64,000 bases of DNA from an uncultured beta proteobacterium (GCA_903875135.1 CAIQUZ010000062.1:1-64000), one strand, 5' to 3'; numbered from the stretch's first letter, positions 54,015-61,810 are shown. Made by a program: numbers and translations. Notes: generated by a model from the sequence alone, not told the origin.

Positions 54015-54800
54015 CTATCCTCTAAAGCTAGAATCTAAACGATCCATCATTCTTAATAAAGCTGGCCATTCCATGACGCCATAAGGACGCCTGACTTGTG
54101 GCTGATAATTCATATATGTTTCATGCAACACTTGTTCAGAAACCTCTTGTAAAGGTGAATGACATGACATGGCTGCGATTTGTGCCCGACAAGAGAGTTC
54201 TAAACGATGCATCCAATTAAAGGCTTCACCAACTGTTCTTCCTACTGTTAGCAGGCCATGATTGCGAAGTATTAAAGCTTCAGCACTCCCTAAGTCTTTG
54301 ACTAACACTTCTTGCTCCGCCAAGTCTAAAACAACTCCCATATAGTCATGATAGGCAATTTTTAAAAATCGCATGGAAGTTTGATTGAGGGGTCGCAATC
54401 CACACTTTAAAGATGAAACAGCCATACCCGCGTATGTGTGAGTGTGAATGACACAAGCCACCTCTGGTCTGGCATGATGAATTGCACTGTGCAAAATATA
54501 ACCAGGCTGATTGAATCCATAGTTCAATTCACCAAAATCCGGTTTGAATAATATTTCACCATCATGAGTAATTTTGATAAAACAAGAGGCTGTCATTTCT
54601 TCATACATCATCCCGTAAGGATTGATGAGGAAAGCGTCTTCTTCTCCGGGCACACGTAGCGTAATATGATTCGCAATCATATCGGACATTCCATAGTGCG
54701 CAATTAACCGATAGCAGGCTGCCAGATCAACTCTGGCTTGCCACTCTTCTGAGCTAATCATATTCTTGAGTGACTTTAGTAATAACGGTCCGGAATTCAT
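54015..54800 (-). CDS. Class II aldolase/adducin-family protein (module B)
   Basis: About 261 residues from the ATG at 54800; the open frame extends upstream to a GTG at 54881, but the module A paralogue supports the shorter start. Metal site CVIHTHTYAG and RNHGLLTVG are intact. By eye about half of the residues match the protein of 48479-49267. First gene of module B. No strong ribosome binding site is visible. Confidence 0.87.
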   Translation of the reverse strand: MNSGPLLLKSLKNMISSEEWQARVDLAACYRLIAHYGMSDMIANHITLRVPGEEDAFLINPYGMMYEEMTASCFIKITHDGEILFKPDFGELNYGFNQPGYILHSAIHHARPEVACVIHTHTYAGMAVSSLKCGLRPLNQTSMRFLKIAYHDYMGVVLDLAEQEVLVKDLGSAEALILRNHGLLTVGRTVGEAFNWMHRLELSCRAQIAAMSCHSPLQEVSEQVLHETYMNYQPQVRRPYGVMEWPALLRMMDRLDSSFRG

Positions 54801-55086
54801 GATATTTTTTCGTAAAAGTGTTTTGTTGGAGTAGATAAAGTTTATACGCTTTATTGATGTGAGCAAGAATCTCTGATCCACCTCAAAGGATACCTCGCCC
54901 GTCTCATTAAATATAGCTCTAACGGGATACGTCTTTCTGATTTAAAAAGATATATTTTTCAATCACTTATCTAAGAACCTCGTTCTATCTAAACTTTCCC
55001 CAGGAATCGAAAATGGGCTAGACTATTTAAAAAAGATATAAGATCGTATTATTCAACTGATAAAACAAAATAATGAGACATAAAAT

Positions 55087-56061
55087 ATGAAATGCAAAAT
55101 AGCATTGTTACTTTTTCTATGGGTACAAAGCGGTATATCTTTGGCTCAGCCAGCAAATTGGACCCCCTCCAAACCCGTCCGATTAATTGTTCCTCAAGTA
55201 GCAGGTGGCGGCGCAGATGCTATCGGTAGAACAATCGGACAAGCATTATCTGATAACTTAGGTCAACCCGTCATCGTGGATAACCGCCCAGGAACCAATG
55301 GTGGTGTGGGTGTCGATAATCTTTTAAATTCCCCAGCTGATGGGTATAACTTAATCCTAGTGTATACCTCATTGATGGCGATTAATCCGGCTGTTTATGA
55401 AAAAATAAGCTATAGCCCAATGAGGGACTTGAAGCCCTTAGGTGCTGTTTGTGAAGTCCCGCTCGTCATGATTGCGAGTTCAAAAGTTCCAGCCAACAAT
55501 ATGAGGGAACTCATCAATTCATTAAAGGGTGATCCCCAAAGTATCTTCGGTGCATCTAGTGGAAATGGATCTTTTTCTCATATGATGATCGAAATTATGA
55601 ATACGAAGATTGGTGTCAAGATGACGCATATCCCCTTTAAAGGTGAAGGTCCCGCTGTCGCCCATGTACTCAGCGGTCAAGACTCTATTATCTATATCGG
55701 GACGCCAGCTATTATTTTGTCGCAAGTGCAAGCCGGTAAATTAAAGGCGTTGGGAGTCACCACGTCCCATAGAATGCGTCAAATACCCAACGTGCCTACC
55801 TTCGCTGAAGGTGGCATCACAGACTTTAACGAAAGCTTTTGGTATGGTCTTGCGGCATCTGCTAATACCCCATCACATATTGTCGAGGCTTATAGCAAAG
55901 TGGTTTCAGAAATTTCTCGCTCCGAATCTTTGCAAACTTCCTTAGGGAAGATGGGTTGTGATCCATTGCCATTAAATGCTAATGAGTTCTCCGATAAAGT
56001 ACGTAATGATATGAAAAAATATTCCGCAATTGCAAAAGCTGTCAATATGAAAGTCGACTAA
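55087..56061 (+). CDS. Bug/TctC-family periplasmic solute-binding protein 12
   Basis: A 324-residue protein, signal peptide about 1-20 (SLAQ). The ligand loop is QVAGGGADAIGR, the most divergent of the thirteen at the proline position. The DGY motif is followed by NLILVYTSL rather than TLL. Followed after 1 bp by a VOC gene and then an FAH gene, so it probably belongs to a ring-cleavage or hydrolysis pathway. Confidence 0.91.
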   Translation: MKCKIALLLFLWVQSGISLAQPANWTPSKPVRLIVPQVAGGGADAIGRTIGQALSDNLGQPVIVDNRPGTNGGVGVDNLLNSPADGYNLILVYTSLMAINPAVYEKISYSPMRDLKPLGAVCEVPLVMIASSKVPANNMRELINSLKGDPQSIFGASSGNGSFSHMMIEIMNTKIGVKMTHIPFKGEGPAVAHVLSGQDSIIYIGTPAIILSQVQAGKLKALGVTTSHRMRQIPNVPTFAEGGITDFNESFWYGLAASANTPSHIVEAYSKVVSEISRSESLQTSLGKMGCDPLPLNANEFSDKVRNDMKKYSAIAKAVNMKVD

Positions 56062-56062
56062 T

Positions 56063-56611
56063 ATGGCTAAAATTCCTCAAATCAAACACCTCGGACTGTA
56101 CGTCGATCATCTCGATGTGATGGAGCAGTTTTATACCTCTGTCTTTGATCTCATCGTGACAGATCGTGGTCAAGTACCCCGCTTAGGCAATCGTAATATT
56201 GTCTTCTTGAGTGGTACCGATGATGCTCATCACCAATTAGTTCTGATTGACGGTAAAGATCCGAAGAGTGGACCAAGTGTTGTTTTTCAAATGTCTTTCT
56301 TTGTCGATGAACTCAACGATTTACGTCGTGTTGAAAAAAGACTCATCGCAAACAACATTACAAGCATTACCCCCATTACACATGGTAATGCTTGGTCGAT
56401 TTACTCACATGATCCAGAGGGAAATGGTTTAGAAATCTACATGGATACTCCATGGCACGTATCTCAACCTCATGGCAAACCATTCGATTTGTCGCAAACT
56501 GATGAGCAAATTTATGACTATACTCAAGCACTCATTCAGGAACACCCAAGCTTTAGTAGCCAAGAAGATTGGCGCAACCAGATGTTTTCTAAAATCAATA
56601 CAATCAATTAA
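56063..56611 (+). CDS. VOC-family protein resembling extradiol ring-cleavage dioxygenases
   Basis: A 182-residue vicinal-oxygen-chelate protein. Candidate iron ligands are a His in IKHLGLYVDH, a His in HHQLVLID and a Glu in GNGLEIYMDTPW, the same His-His-Glu arrangement as catechol 2,3-dioxygenases. The DTPW and QPHGKPFDL ending also resembles that group. It is much shorter than two-module extradiol enzymes (about 290-300), so it has only one module. Placed between a Bug gene and an FAH-family hydrolase gene. Ring-cleavage activity is inference. Confidence 0.85.
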   Translation: MAKIPQIKHLGLYVDHLDVMEQFYTSVFDLIVTDRGQVPRLGNRNIVFLSGTDDAHHQLVLIDGKDPKSGPSVVFQMSFFVDELNDLRRVEKRLIANNITSITPITHGNAWSIYSHDPEGNGLEIYMDTPWHVSQPHGKPFDLSQTDEQIYDYTQALIQEHPSFSSQEDWRNQMFSKINTIN

Positions 56612-56649
56612 TCATCAACCACTTCTTTTTTTAACGATAAGGAACACCA

Positions 56650-57537
56650 ATGAAGTTAGTCTCTTTTTTACATGCAGGACAAGTCCATTACGGCGCAGTT
56701 AAGGGCAAAAAAGTTGTCGACCTCAGCGCTAGACTAGGTGGACTCTACCCAAATATTATTCAATTTATTGCCGGCGATGGACAGTCGGTTGCCCAATCGG
56801 TGATCAATGAATCCGCCGGTGATTTTGACTACGATAGTTTGCATCTTCTATCCGTCATTCCAAACCCTGGGAAAACTTTTTGTGTTGGTCTGAACTATCA
56901 TGACCACGTCGATGAAGCGAACCGTGCTATTGGTAATCGTAAGGCACCTGACCGGGCAATGATTTTTGCACGTTGGCCAGAATCATTAACCGGTCACAAA
57001 CAACCGATTTTGCGCCCAAAAGTTTCTCAAATGCTGGACTGGGAAGCGGAACTCCTCGTCGTTATTGGTAAGCCAACTGGACGCTACGTAACAAAAGATA
57101 AAGCACTGAGTTATATCTTTGGCTATGCTTGTCTGAATGAAGCTTGCCTGAGGGATTATCAACGTCACTCTAGCCAAATTAACCCCGGTAAGAATTTTGA
57201 GAAGACAGGTGCTAATGGTCCATGGTTAGTCACGGCAGATGAAATTCCCGATCCAATGAATCTGAATATCGAAATGCGACTCAATGGCCAGGTGATGCAA
57301 AAAGCCAATACAGCGAACATGATTCACTCTATTCAAGCAACGATTGAGTACATCACAGAATGGACTACTTTACAACCTGGTGATTTGATTGCCACAGGAA
57401 CTATGGGTGGTGTAGGTTTTGCTAGAACTCCACCGATTTTCATGAAACCGGGAGATATTGCTGAAATCGAGATTGAAAAAATCGGTATATTAAGTAACCA
57501 TATCGAGGACGAACCTACCAATTTAGGGCCTCGCTAA
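56650..57537 (+). CDS. Fumarylacetoacetate hydrolase-family protein
   Basis: A 295-residue FAH-fold hydrolase, isomerase or decarboxylase. An N-terminal domain (about 1-75) precedes the catalytic core, which has FCVGLNYHDHVDEA, the metal-binding DWEAELLVVIG and the late GDLIATGTMGGVG. Family members act on dioxo acids from aromatic ring cleavage, or on acylpyruvates and oxaloacetate. The upstream VOC gene, 38 bp away, fits a meta-cleavage order. Followed by a palindromic hairpin, convergent with Bug 13. Confidence 0.9.
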   Translation: MKLVSFLHAGQVHYGAVKGKKVVDLSARLGGLYPNIIQFIAGDGQSVAQSVINESAGDFDYDSLHLLSVIPNPGKTFCVGLNYHDHVDEANRAIGNRKAPDRAMIFARWPESLTGHKQPILRPKVSQMLDWEAELLVVIGKPTGRYVTKDKALSYIFGYACLNEACLRDYQRHSSQINPGKNFEKTGANGPWLVTADEIPDPMNLNIEMRLNGQVMQKANTANMIHSIQATIEYITEWTTLQPGDLIATGTMGGVGFARTPPIFMKPGDIAEIEIEKIGILSNHIEDEPTNLGPR

Positions 57538-57553
57538 TCAGTTGTATTGCTAA

Positions 57554-57578
57554 ATAAAGGGTCATGGTGACCCTTTAT
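57554..57578. terminator. Palindromic hairpin between convergent genes
   Basis: An 11-bp perfect inverted repeat (ATAAAGGGTCA/TGACCCTTTAT) with a TGG loop lies between the FAH and Bug 13 stop codons. There is no T-tract directly after it, but flanking A/T bases in the stem could serve both strands. Probably a bidirectional terminator. Confidence 0.6.
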
Positions 57579-57600
57579 AAGCTTCTTTAGTGAAACCGAA

Positions 57601-58584
57601 TTAATCTAATTTAGCGCCAGATGCTTTTACAACAGCAGCCCAACGCTTAATGTCTGCTGTAACGAATTTACCGAAGGAATCACCAACCATATTGGGGGTT
57701 TCTGAACCATTATTCATCCAAATCTCCATTAGCTCGGGAGAATTCATCGCTTTAGTCACTTCGGCTTCCATTTTTTCTACGATCTCTTGCGGAGTCCCTT
57801 TTGGCGCCCATAATCCATACCAAGTACTAACAACGTAACCAGGCACTCCCGCCTCTCTAGCTGTCGGCACGTTCGGGAAGGCAGGGACACGTTTCTCAGC
57901 AGCAACCGCCAGGGCTTTTATTTTTCCACTTTTAATATGCTGTGATGATGATCCCAGACCATCAAACATCATATCTACCTGACCAGCAATTAAATCGGCT
58001 AATGCAGGACCTGCGCCACGATAGGGAATGTGCGTGATAAAGGTTTTGGTTTGCATCTTAAACAGTTCACCTGCTAAATGGTGCGAACTGCCATTACCAG
58101 CACTGCCATAGTTATACTTGCCTGGATTTTTTTTAAGCAAATCAATCATTCCTTTTAGATCATTTGCCGCCACCTTCGGATTGATAACAATCACCTGTGG
58201 TGGAGAAGCAACTAACATCATGGGAATAAAGCTTGTTTCAATGTCATAGTCAAGCTTCGGATAAATGGAGGGTGCAATAGCATGGTGCGCAGCCCCCATA
58301 AAAAATGTATATCCATCTGGGTTCGATTTAGCTGCAATATTTGCTCCAAGAGTACCGCCAGCGCCGCCACGGTTATCAATAATAATTTGTTTACCAAGAT
58401 TTTTTGTTAATTGCGCAGATAAGGGTCTTGCAAATGCATCTGTTCCCCCACCGGCAGGAAATGGCACAATAATTGTGATGGGTTTGGAAGGCCAATTATC
58501 AGCCATTGATATTATGGCAAAACAACTGAATAATATGTAAATGAGTTGCTGTAAAATGCTTTTTGTAATTTGATGAGTTTTCAA
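57601..58584 (-). CDS. Bug/TctC-family periplasmic solute-binding protein 13
   Basis: A 327-residue protein. The start is a TTG at 58584 with AGGAG six bases before it, so a non-ATG start is well supported. Signal peptide about 1-28 (IISMAD). The ligand loop is FPAGGGTDAFAR and PDGYTFF is present. Single gene, convergent with the VOC-FAH unit and followed upstream by a 352-bp non-coding stretch. Confidence 0.92.
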   Translation of the reverse strand: MKTHQITKSILQQLIYILFSCFAIISMADNWPSKPITIIVPFPAGGGTDAFARPLSAQLTKNLGKQIIIDNRGGAGGTLGANIAAKSNPDGYTFFMGAAHHAIAPSIYPKLDYDIETSFIPMMLVASPPQVIVINPKVAANDLKGMIDLLKKNPGKYNYGSAGNGSSHHLAGELFKMQTKTFITHIPYRGAGPALADLIAGQVDMMFDGLGSSSQHIKSGKIKALAVAAEKRVPAFPNVPTAREAGVPGYVVSTWYGLWAPKGTPQEIVEKMEAEVTKAMNSPELMEIWMNNGSETPNMVGDSFGKFVTADIKRWAAVVKASGAKLD

Positions 58585-58936
58585 AATTATCTCCTGATTT
58601 ATACTTTTAAAGGATTTTAACTACAAATCTCGAGTAAATGACTTCGCCATTCATAAAACGTTAACAATTATCCTATATTTTCAGCCAATCAGAAAATAAT
58701 TGATTAACAAGACGATCCAAGTGCAGTAATCCCCTAAAAGACATCATTTGGAGTTCATGGTTATTGATCTACATGATAATTCTCGACAGATCTATTTTGA
58801 ATGTTTTCCCAGGGAGATCCTTTGAGTTAGATAATGTAGTCATGCGCAAGTCGATCTTTTGAGACGCAGCATCTCTCATTAAAAGCGCTCAGTTTAATGA
58901 GCCTATGACTATTCATTGCAGGGATTTAAGTCAATA
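58585..58936. other. 352-bp intergenic stretch without a recognisable gene
   Basis: The longest gene-free stretch apart from the transposon relic. It contains the ribosome binding site and presumably the promoter of Bug 13 at its left end. A 9-bp perfect hairpin (58875-58901) lies at its right end, just downstream of the XRE gene. A 22-codon frame (ATG at 58757, preceded by GGAG) is open but has no known relatives that I recognise. No tRNA or obvious repeat is visible. Confidence 0.6.
58875..58901. terminator. Hairpin downstream of the XRE regulator gene
   Basis: A 9-bp perfect stem (CTCATTAAA/TTTAATGAG) with a 9-nt loop lies about 35 bp past the XRE stop codon on its transcript. It lacks a run of T after the stem, so it may be a weak terminator or an RNA structure element. 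Confidence 0.4.
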
Positions 58937-59170
58937 CTATTTATCTTTATCGATTAAAGACTTAAGGGGGATTTTTAAAGAAATAGTCAATGCAATTAAC
59001 ACGGATAACGAGGGATTGGCTAAACCGCGCTCTAATTGACTCACATAAGTCCGATCAATCTGCGCTTGATGCGCTAATTGTTGCTGAGACATAGCAAGCT
59101 CAACTCTGCGATATTTAATTTTTTTCGCTAGTTGGTTAATAGTCTTTTTATAGGCTGAATGATGTTGCAC
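58937..59170 (-). CDS. Small XRE-family helix-turn-helix regulator
   Basis: A 77-residue DNA-binding protein consisting of one Cro/CI-type domain (about 9-70). The recognition helices read MSQQQLAHQAQIDRTYVSQ and LERGLANPSLSVLIALT. The start is a GTG at 59170. No ligand-binding domain is present. It is the only dedicated transcription-factor gene I find in the window. It is divergent from amt, so local regulation is possible. Confidence 0.87.
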   Translation of the reverse strand: MQHHSAYKKTINQLAKKIKYRRVELAMSQQQLAHQAQIDRTYVSQLERGLANPSLSVLIALTISLKIPLKSLIDKDK

Positions 59171-59469
59171 AGAAGTCGGTCAAAAATTTAATAAAAACAA
59201 GCTAGTATGAGTAAGTTTTATATTAAAGACCATTCTTAACCAAGCAATATCTATGCGCTATATGTTGGTGCAAAATATGGTAAATATCCCCAAATATGAT
59301 CATCTGACCACAGCCCTAGGCTTGAAAAAAATGTTTCAAATGCGCTACCCAAGAAGCTCTTTCTATCTAGTTTCTTGCTAGAACAAAGATGATAAGGTCC
59401 GTGATTTTGTAGACTATAATCATCAAAATTAATCATTTAAATACTGATAAATCTATCAGTGGGGACCGT
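59171..59469. other. 299-bp divergent intergenic region between XRE and amt genes
   Basis: Contains the upstream regions of the XRE gene and amt. I looked for sigma-54 (GG/GC at -24/-12) and NtrC-type sites and saw no convincing match. A short minus-strand frame (59251-59436) has no recognisable homology or start signal. A hairpin next to the amt ribosome binding site is listed separately. Confidence 0.55.
59443..59460 (+). promoter_or_regulatory. Hairpin abutting the amt ribosome binding site
   Basis: A 7-bp perfect inverted repeat (ACTGATA/TATCAGT, loop AATC) ends directly before GGGGA, the probable Shine-Dalgarno sequence of amt (ATG at 59470). It may be an operator or may shape the 5' untranslated RNA. 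Function is inference. Confidence 0.4.
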
Positions 59470-60672
59470 ATGAACGATATAAAAATGGCTGTAGATGCTC
59501 TCTTTATTATGCTCGGAGCCACAATGGTCCTTGCGATGCACGCAGGATTTGCCTTCTTAGAACTCGGCACCGTCAGAGAAAAAAATCAAGTCAATGCACT
59601 CGTCAAAATACTTTTAGATTTTGCTATTTCTACCATCGCCTATTTTTTCATTGGGTATAGCATCGCCTACGGAATTGGTTTTTGGGACTCCGCTGAAGTT
59701 TTATCGCAAAAAAGCGGTTTCGAACTAGTTAAATTTTTCTTCCTTTTAACTTTTGCGGCAGCAGTCCCCGCAATTGTTTCCGGAGGTATTGCTGAGCGTG
59801 CAAAATTTAATCCACAACTGATCGCTTCTTTTGTTTTAGTTGGGTTCTTGTACCCATTTTTTGAAGGTATTACCTGGAACAACCACTACGGTATTCAAAC
59901 CTGGATTAAAGAATTCTCTGGTGCTGAATTTCATGATTTCGCTGGCTCTGTAGTAGTTCACGCTGTCGGGGGTTGGATTGCACTTCCTGCGATCTTATTA
60001 ATGGGCGCTCGATATGGTCGCTATGGTAAAGATGGGAAGGTTTCAGCACACCCTCCTTCAAGTATTCCATTTTTAGCATTAGGCTCCTGGACATTAGCAG
60101 TAGGCTGGTTTGGGTTTAATGTCATGAGTGCACAAACTATCGAAAAAATGAGTGGACTAGTAGCTATGAACTCTTTGATGGCCATGGTGGGTGGGACTCT
60201 AGCAGCTTGGTGGGTTGGTAGAAATGATCCTGGCTTTACCTATAATGGTCCGCTTGCAGGTCTTGTAGCGGTATGCGCAGGATCTGATTTAATGCACCCT
60301 ATCGGCGCCTTAGTCGTTGGCCTCATTGCGGGAGGCATGTTTGTTAAAGTGTTCACCTTAGAACAAAATCGTTGGGGCATTGACGATGTGCTAGGAGTGT
60401 GGCCACTGCACGGGCTCTGCGGCGTTTGGGGTGGAATAGCGGCCGGCATCTTTGGGCAAAAAGCACTTGGGGGAATGGGGGGCGTCTCATTCCTTGGCCA
60501 ACTCATCGGTACAAGCCTTGGAGTGGTGATCGCCCTTGTGGGAAGTTTTATCGTTTACGGAGTTCTGAAAAAGACTCTTGGCTTAAAACTAACGCCCGAA
60601 GAAGAACACCAAGGTGCAGACTTAAGTATTCACCAAATTACTGCAACGCCTAGACGAGAAACCAACTGGTAA
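59470..60672 (+). CDS. amt: Ammonium transporter, Amt family
   Basis: A 400-residue inner-membrane protein with about eleven hydrophobic helices. The twin pore histidines are present as H164 (DFAGSVVVHAVGG) and H314 (GVWPLHGLCGVWGG), matching H168 and H318 of E. coli AmtB, and D157 precedes the first. The N-terminal signature reads HAGFAFLELGTVREKN in place of the usual GGLVR.KN, which marks a distinct Amt clade. No signal peptide and no glnK gene are nearby, unlike classical amtB loci. GGGGA precedes the start. Confidence 0.92.
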   Translation: MNDIKMAVDALFIMLGATMVLAMHAGFAFLELGTVREKNQVNALVKILLDFAISTIAYFFIGYSIAYGIGFWDSAEVLSQKSGFELVKFFFLLTFAAAVPAIVSGGIAERAKFNPQLIASFVLVGFLYPFFEGITWNNHYGIQTWIKEFSGAEFHDFAGSVVVHAVGGWIALPAILLMGARYGRYGKDGKVSAHPPSSIPFLALGSWTLAVGWFGFNVMSAQTIEKMSGLVAMNSLMAMVGGTLAAWWVGRNDPGFTYNGPLAGLVAVCAGSDLMHPIGALVVGLIAGGMFVKVFTLEQNRWGIDDVLGVWPLHGLCGVWGGIAAGIFGQKALGGMGGVSFLGQLIGTSLGVVIALVGSFIVYGVLKKTLGLKLTPEEEHQGADLSIHQITATPRRETNW

Positions 60673-60697
60673 TCTTCGCTCTGATACAACTACCAAG

Positions 60698-61012
60698 TTA
60701 ATCCTTAGGTGGTATGGCGTGCACTAAGGTTAAGAATTCCAAGGTAGTCCCAGCACGTCGGTTTTCCGAAAGTTGTTGATATTCAGGTTCTGCATACCAA
60801 GCATTAGCCTGGGTCGCTGATGGGAACTTTAAAATAACGACTCTTCCAGGTCTTGGATTCATCCCCTCGAAATGGGTAGGTGCATCATCGTAAGTCAACA
60901 ACTCACCACCAAACTTTTTTAAAATAGGGAAAAATCCTTTTTCGTACTGACGATATTTTGAAGCATCTTCTATCGTAATATTTGCAATAACATAAACTGA
61001 GGTGTCGCTCAT
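60698..61012 (-). CDS. DUF1330 protein
   Basis: A 104-residue ferredoxin-like (dimeric alpha-beta barrel) protein with the DUF1330 layout: YVIANITIEDASKYRQY at the N-terminus, then LLTYDDAP, RVVILKFPSATQANAWY and PEYQQLSENR. Function is not established. It has its own ribosome binding site (AGGAG) and lies 40 bp after the GST gene on the same strand, so co-transcription is likely. Confidence 0.88.
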   Translation of the reverse strand: MSDTSVYVIANITIEDASKYRQYEKGFFPILKKFGGELLTYDDAPTHFEGMNPRPGRVVILKFPSATQANAWYAEPEYQQLSENRRAGTTLEFLTLVHAIPPKD

Positions 61013-61052
61013 CTTGTCTCCTAATTGAATCGATCAATTCGATAAATTATCT

Positions 61053-61706
61053 TTATCGAGATCCCTTAATTCTAGCAATTAATAACTCCGCATTGGCCTT
61101 ACGATCAGCGTTCACTTTGCTCATGTAAGGTCGTTTTCCCACTCGATTCATATATTTTTGAATCGGTAAGTCAGCAAAGATATCCTCACCATAGATTGTT
61201 TTCGTGACATTACCAATCAACGGGAAATGCACGAGCGCTGCACAATCAGCAAAACTCATTTGCTGACTAACTAAATAAGGTTGATCAAATTGAACCATCT
61301 TAGAAAATGAAATAATGCTCCTGTCCAATTGCTTTTTTGCCTTATCTTTTGTTTCATCAGATACTTTTCCACCAAATAACGCTTCAGGAAAAAGAGTTCT
61401 AGCTACTAGCTCGATATAGAGTTCAAAATGAAGAATAACCTCTCTCACTTTGGCACGCTCATAAGGATCCGTTGGTAGCAAAGATTGTTGAGGATATTGT
61501 TCCTCTAGATACTCTAAAATCACATTCGATTCTGAAATGGGACCCTGATTTGTTATTAAATAAGGTACTTTTCCCAGAGGGCTGAAATTTTTATCAATCG
61601 CACCTGCCCAAACTAGCTCCTCTTCAAATGCAACTTCTTTTTCCAACAACGCTATTTTGACTTTATTGTAATAATTACTTGCTGCAAATCCGCATAGTTT
61701 TAGCAT
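61053..61706 (-). CDS. Glutathione S-transferase-family protein
   Basis: A 217-residue cytosolic protein. The thioredoxin-fold domain (about 1-78) includes GFAASNYYNKVKIALLEK, a cis-proline turn in LGKVPYL, and the glutathione-binding ISESNVILEYLE. An all-helical domain (about 85-210) follows, with the FADCAALVHFPLIG N-capping region. Reaction unknown; GSTs in catabolic regions can detoxify or isomerise intermediates. The relic transposon ends about 70 bp upstream of the start on the same strand. Confidence 0.9.
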   Translation of the reverse strand: MLKLCGFAASNYYNKVKIALLEKEVAFEEELVWAGAIDKNFSPLGKVPYLITNQGPISESNVILEYLEEQYPQQSLLPTDPYERAKVREVILHFELYIELVARTLFPEALFGGKVSDETKDKAKKQLDRSIISFSKMVQFDQPYLVSQQMSFADCAALVHFPLIGNVTKTIYGEDIFADLPIQKYMNRVGKRPYMSKVNADRKANAELLIARIKGSR

Positions 61707-61782
61707 TGAATATCTCCATGGTTATTTATGATATTTATTATATTTCTACATAATCTCACATTTAACATGAACGTATTGACAT

Positions 61783-61810
61783 CCTCCCCGCCGAAAAGGA
61801 CGGGGATTCC
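61783..61810 (-). repeat. Right-end hairpin of the tnpB element (omega-RNA 3' end region)
   Basis: On the plus strand CCCCGCC and GGACGGGG enclose a GAAAA loop (stem arms 61786-61792 and 61798-61805). In IS200/IS605 elements this hairpin marks the right end and the 3' part of the guide RNA scaffold. The structure looks intact although tnpB is broken. Confidence 0.65.

Noticed and set aside
54858-54974. Plus-strand open stretch of about 38 codons upstream of Bug 12 that looks protein-like
   Set aside because: It has no start codon and I recognise no family. It could be a gene remnant, but the evidence is too thin to call.
58757-58825. 22-codon frame with GGAG upstream in the 352-bp spacer
   Set aside because: Too short and without any known relative that I can recall; noted under the spacer only.
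59251-59436. 61-residue open frame on the minus strand between the XRE and amt genes
   Set aside because: No ribosome binding site, no recognisable family and no neighbours in register; probably chance in A/T-rich DNA.
59171-59469. Possible sigma-54 promoter or NtrC site before amt
   Set aside because: A TGGTGC-like stretch near 59268 lacks the GC element at the right spacing and the second NtrC half-site.
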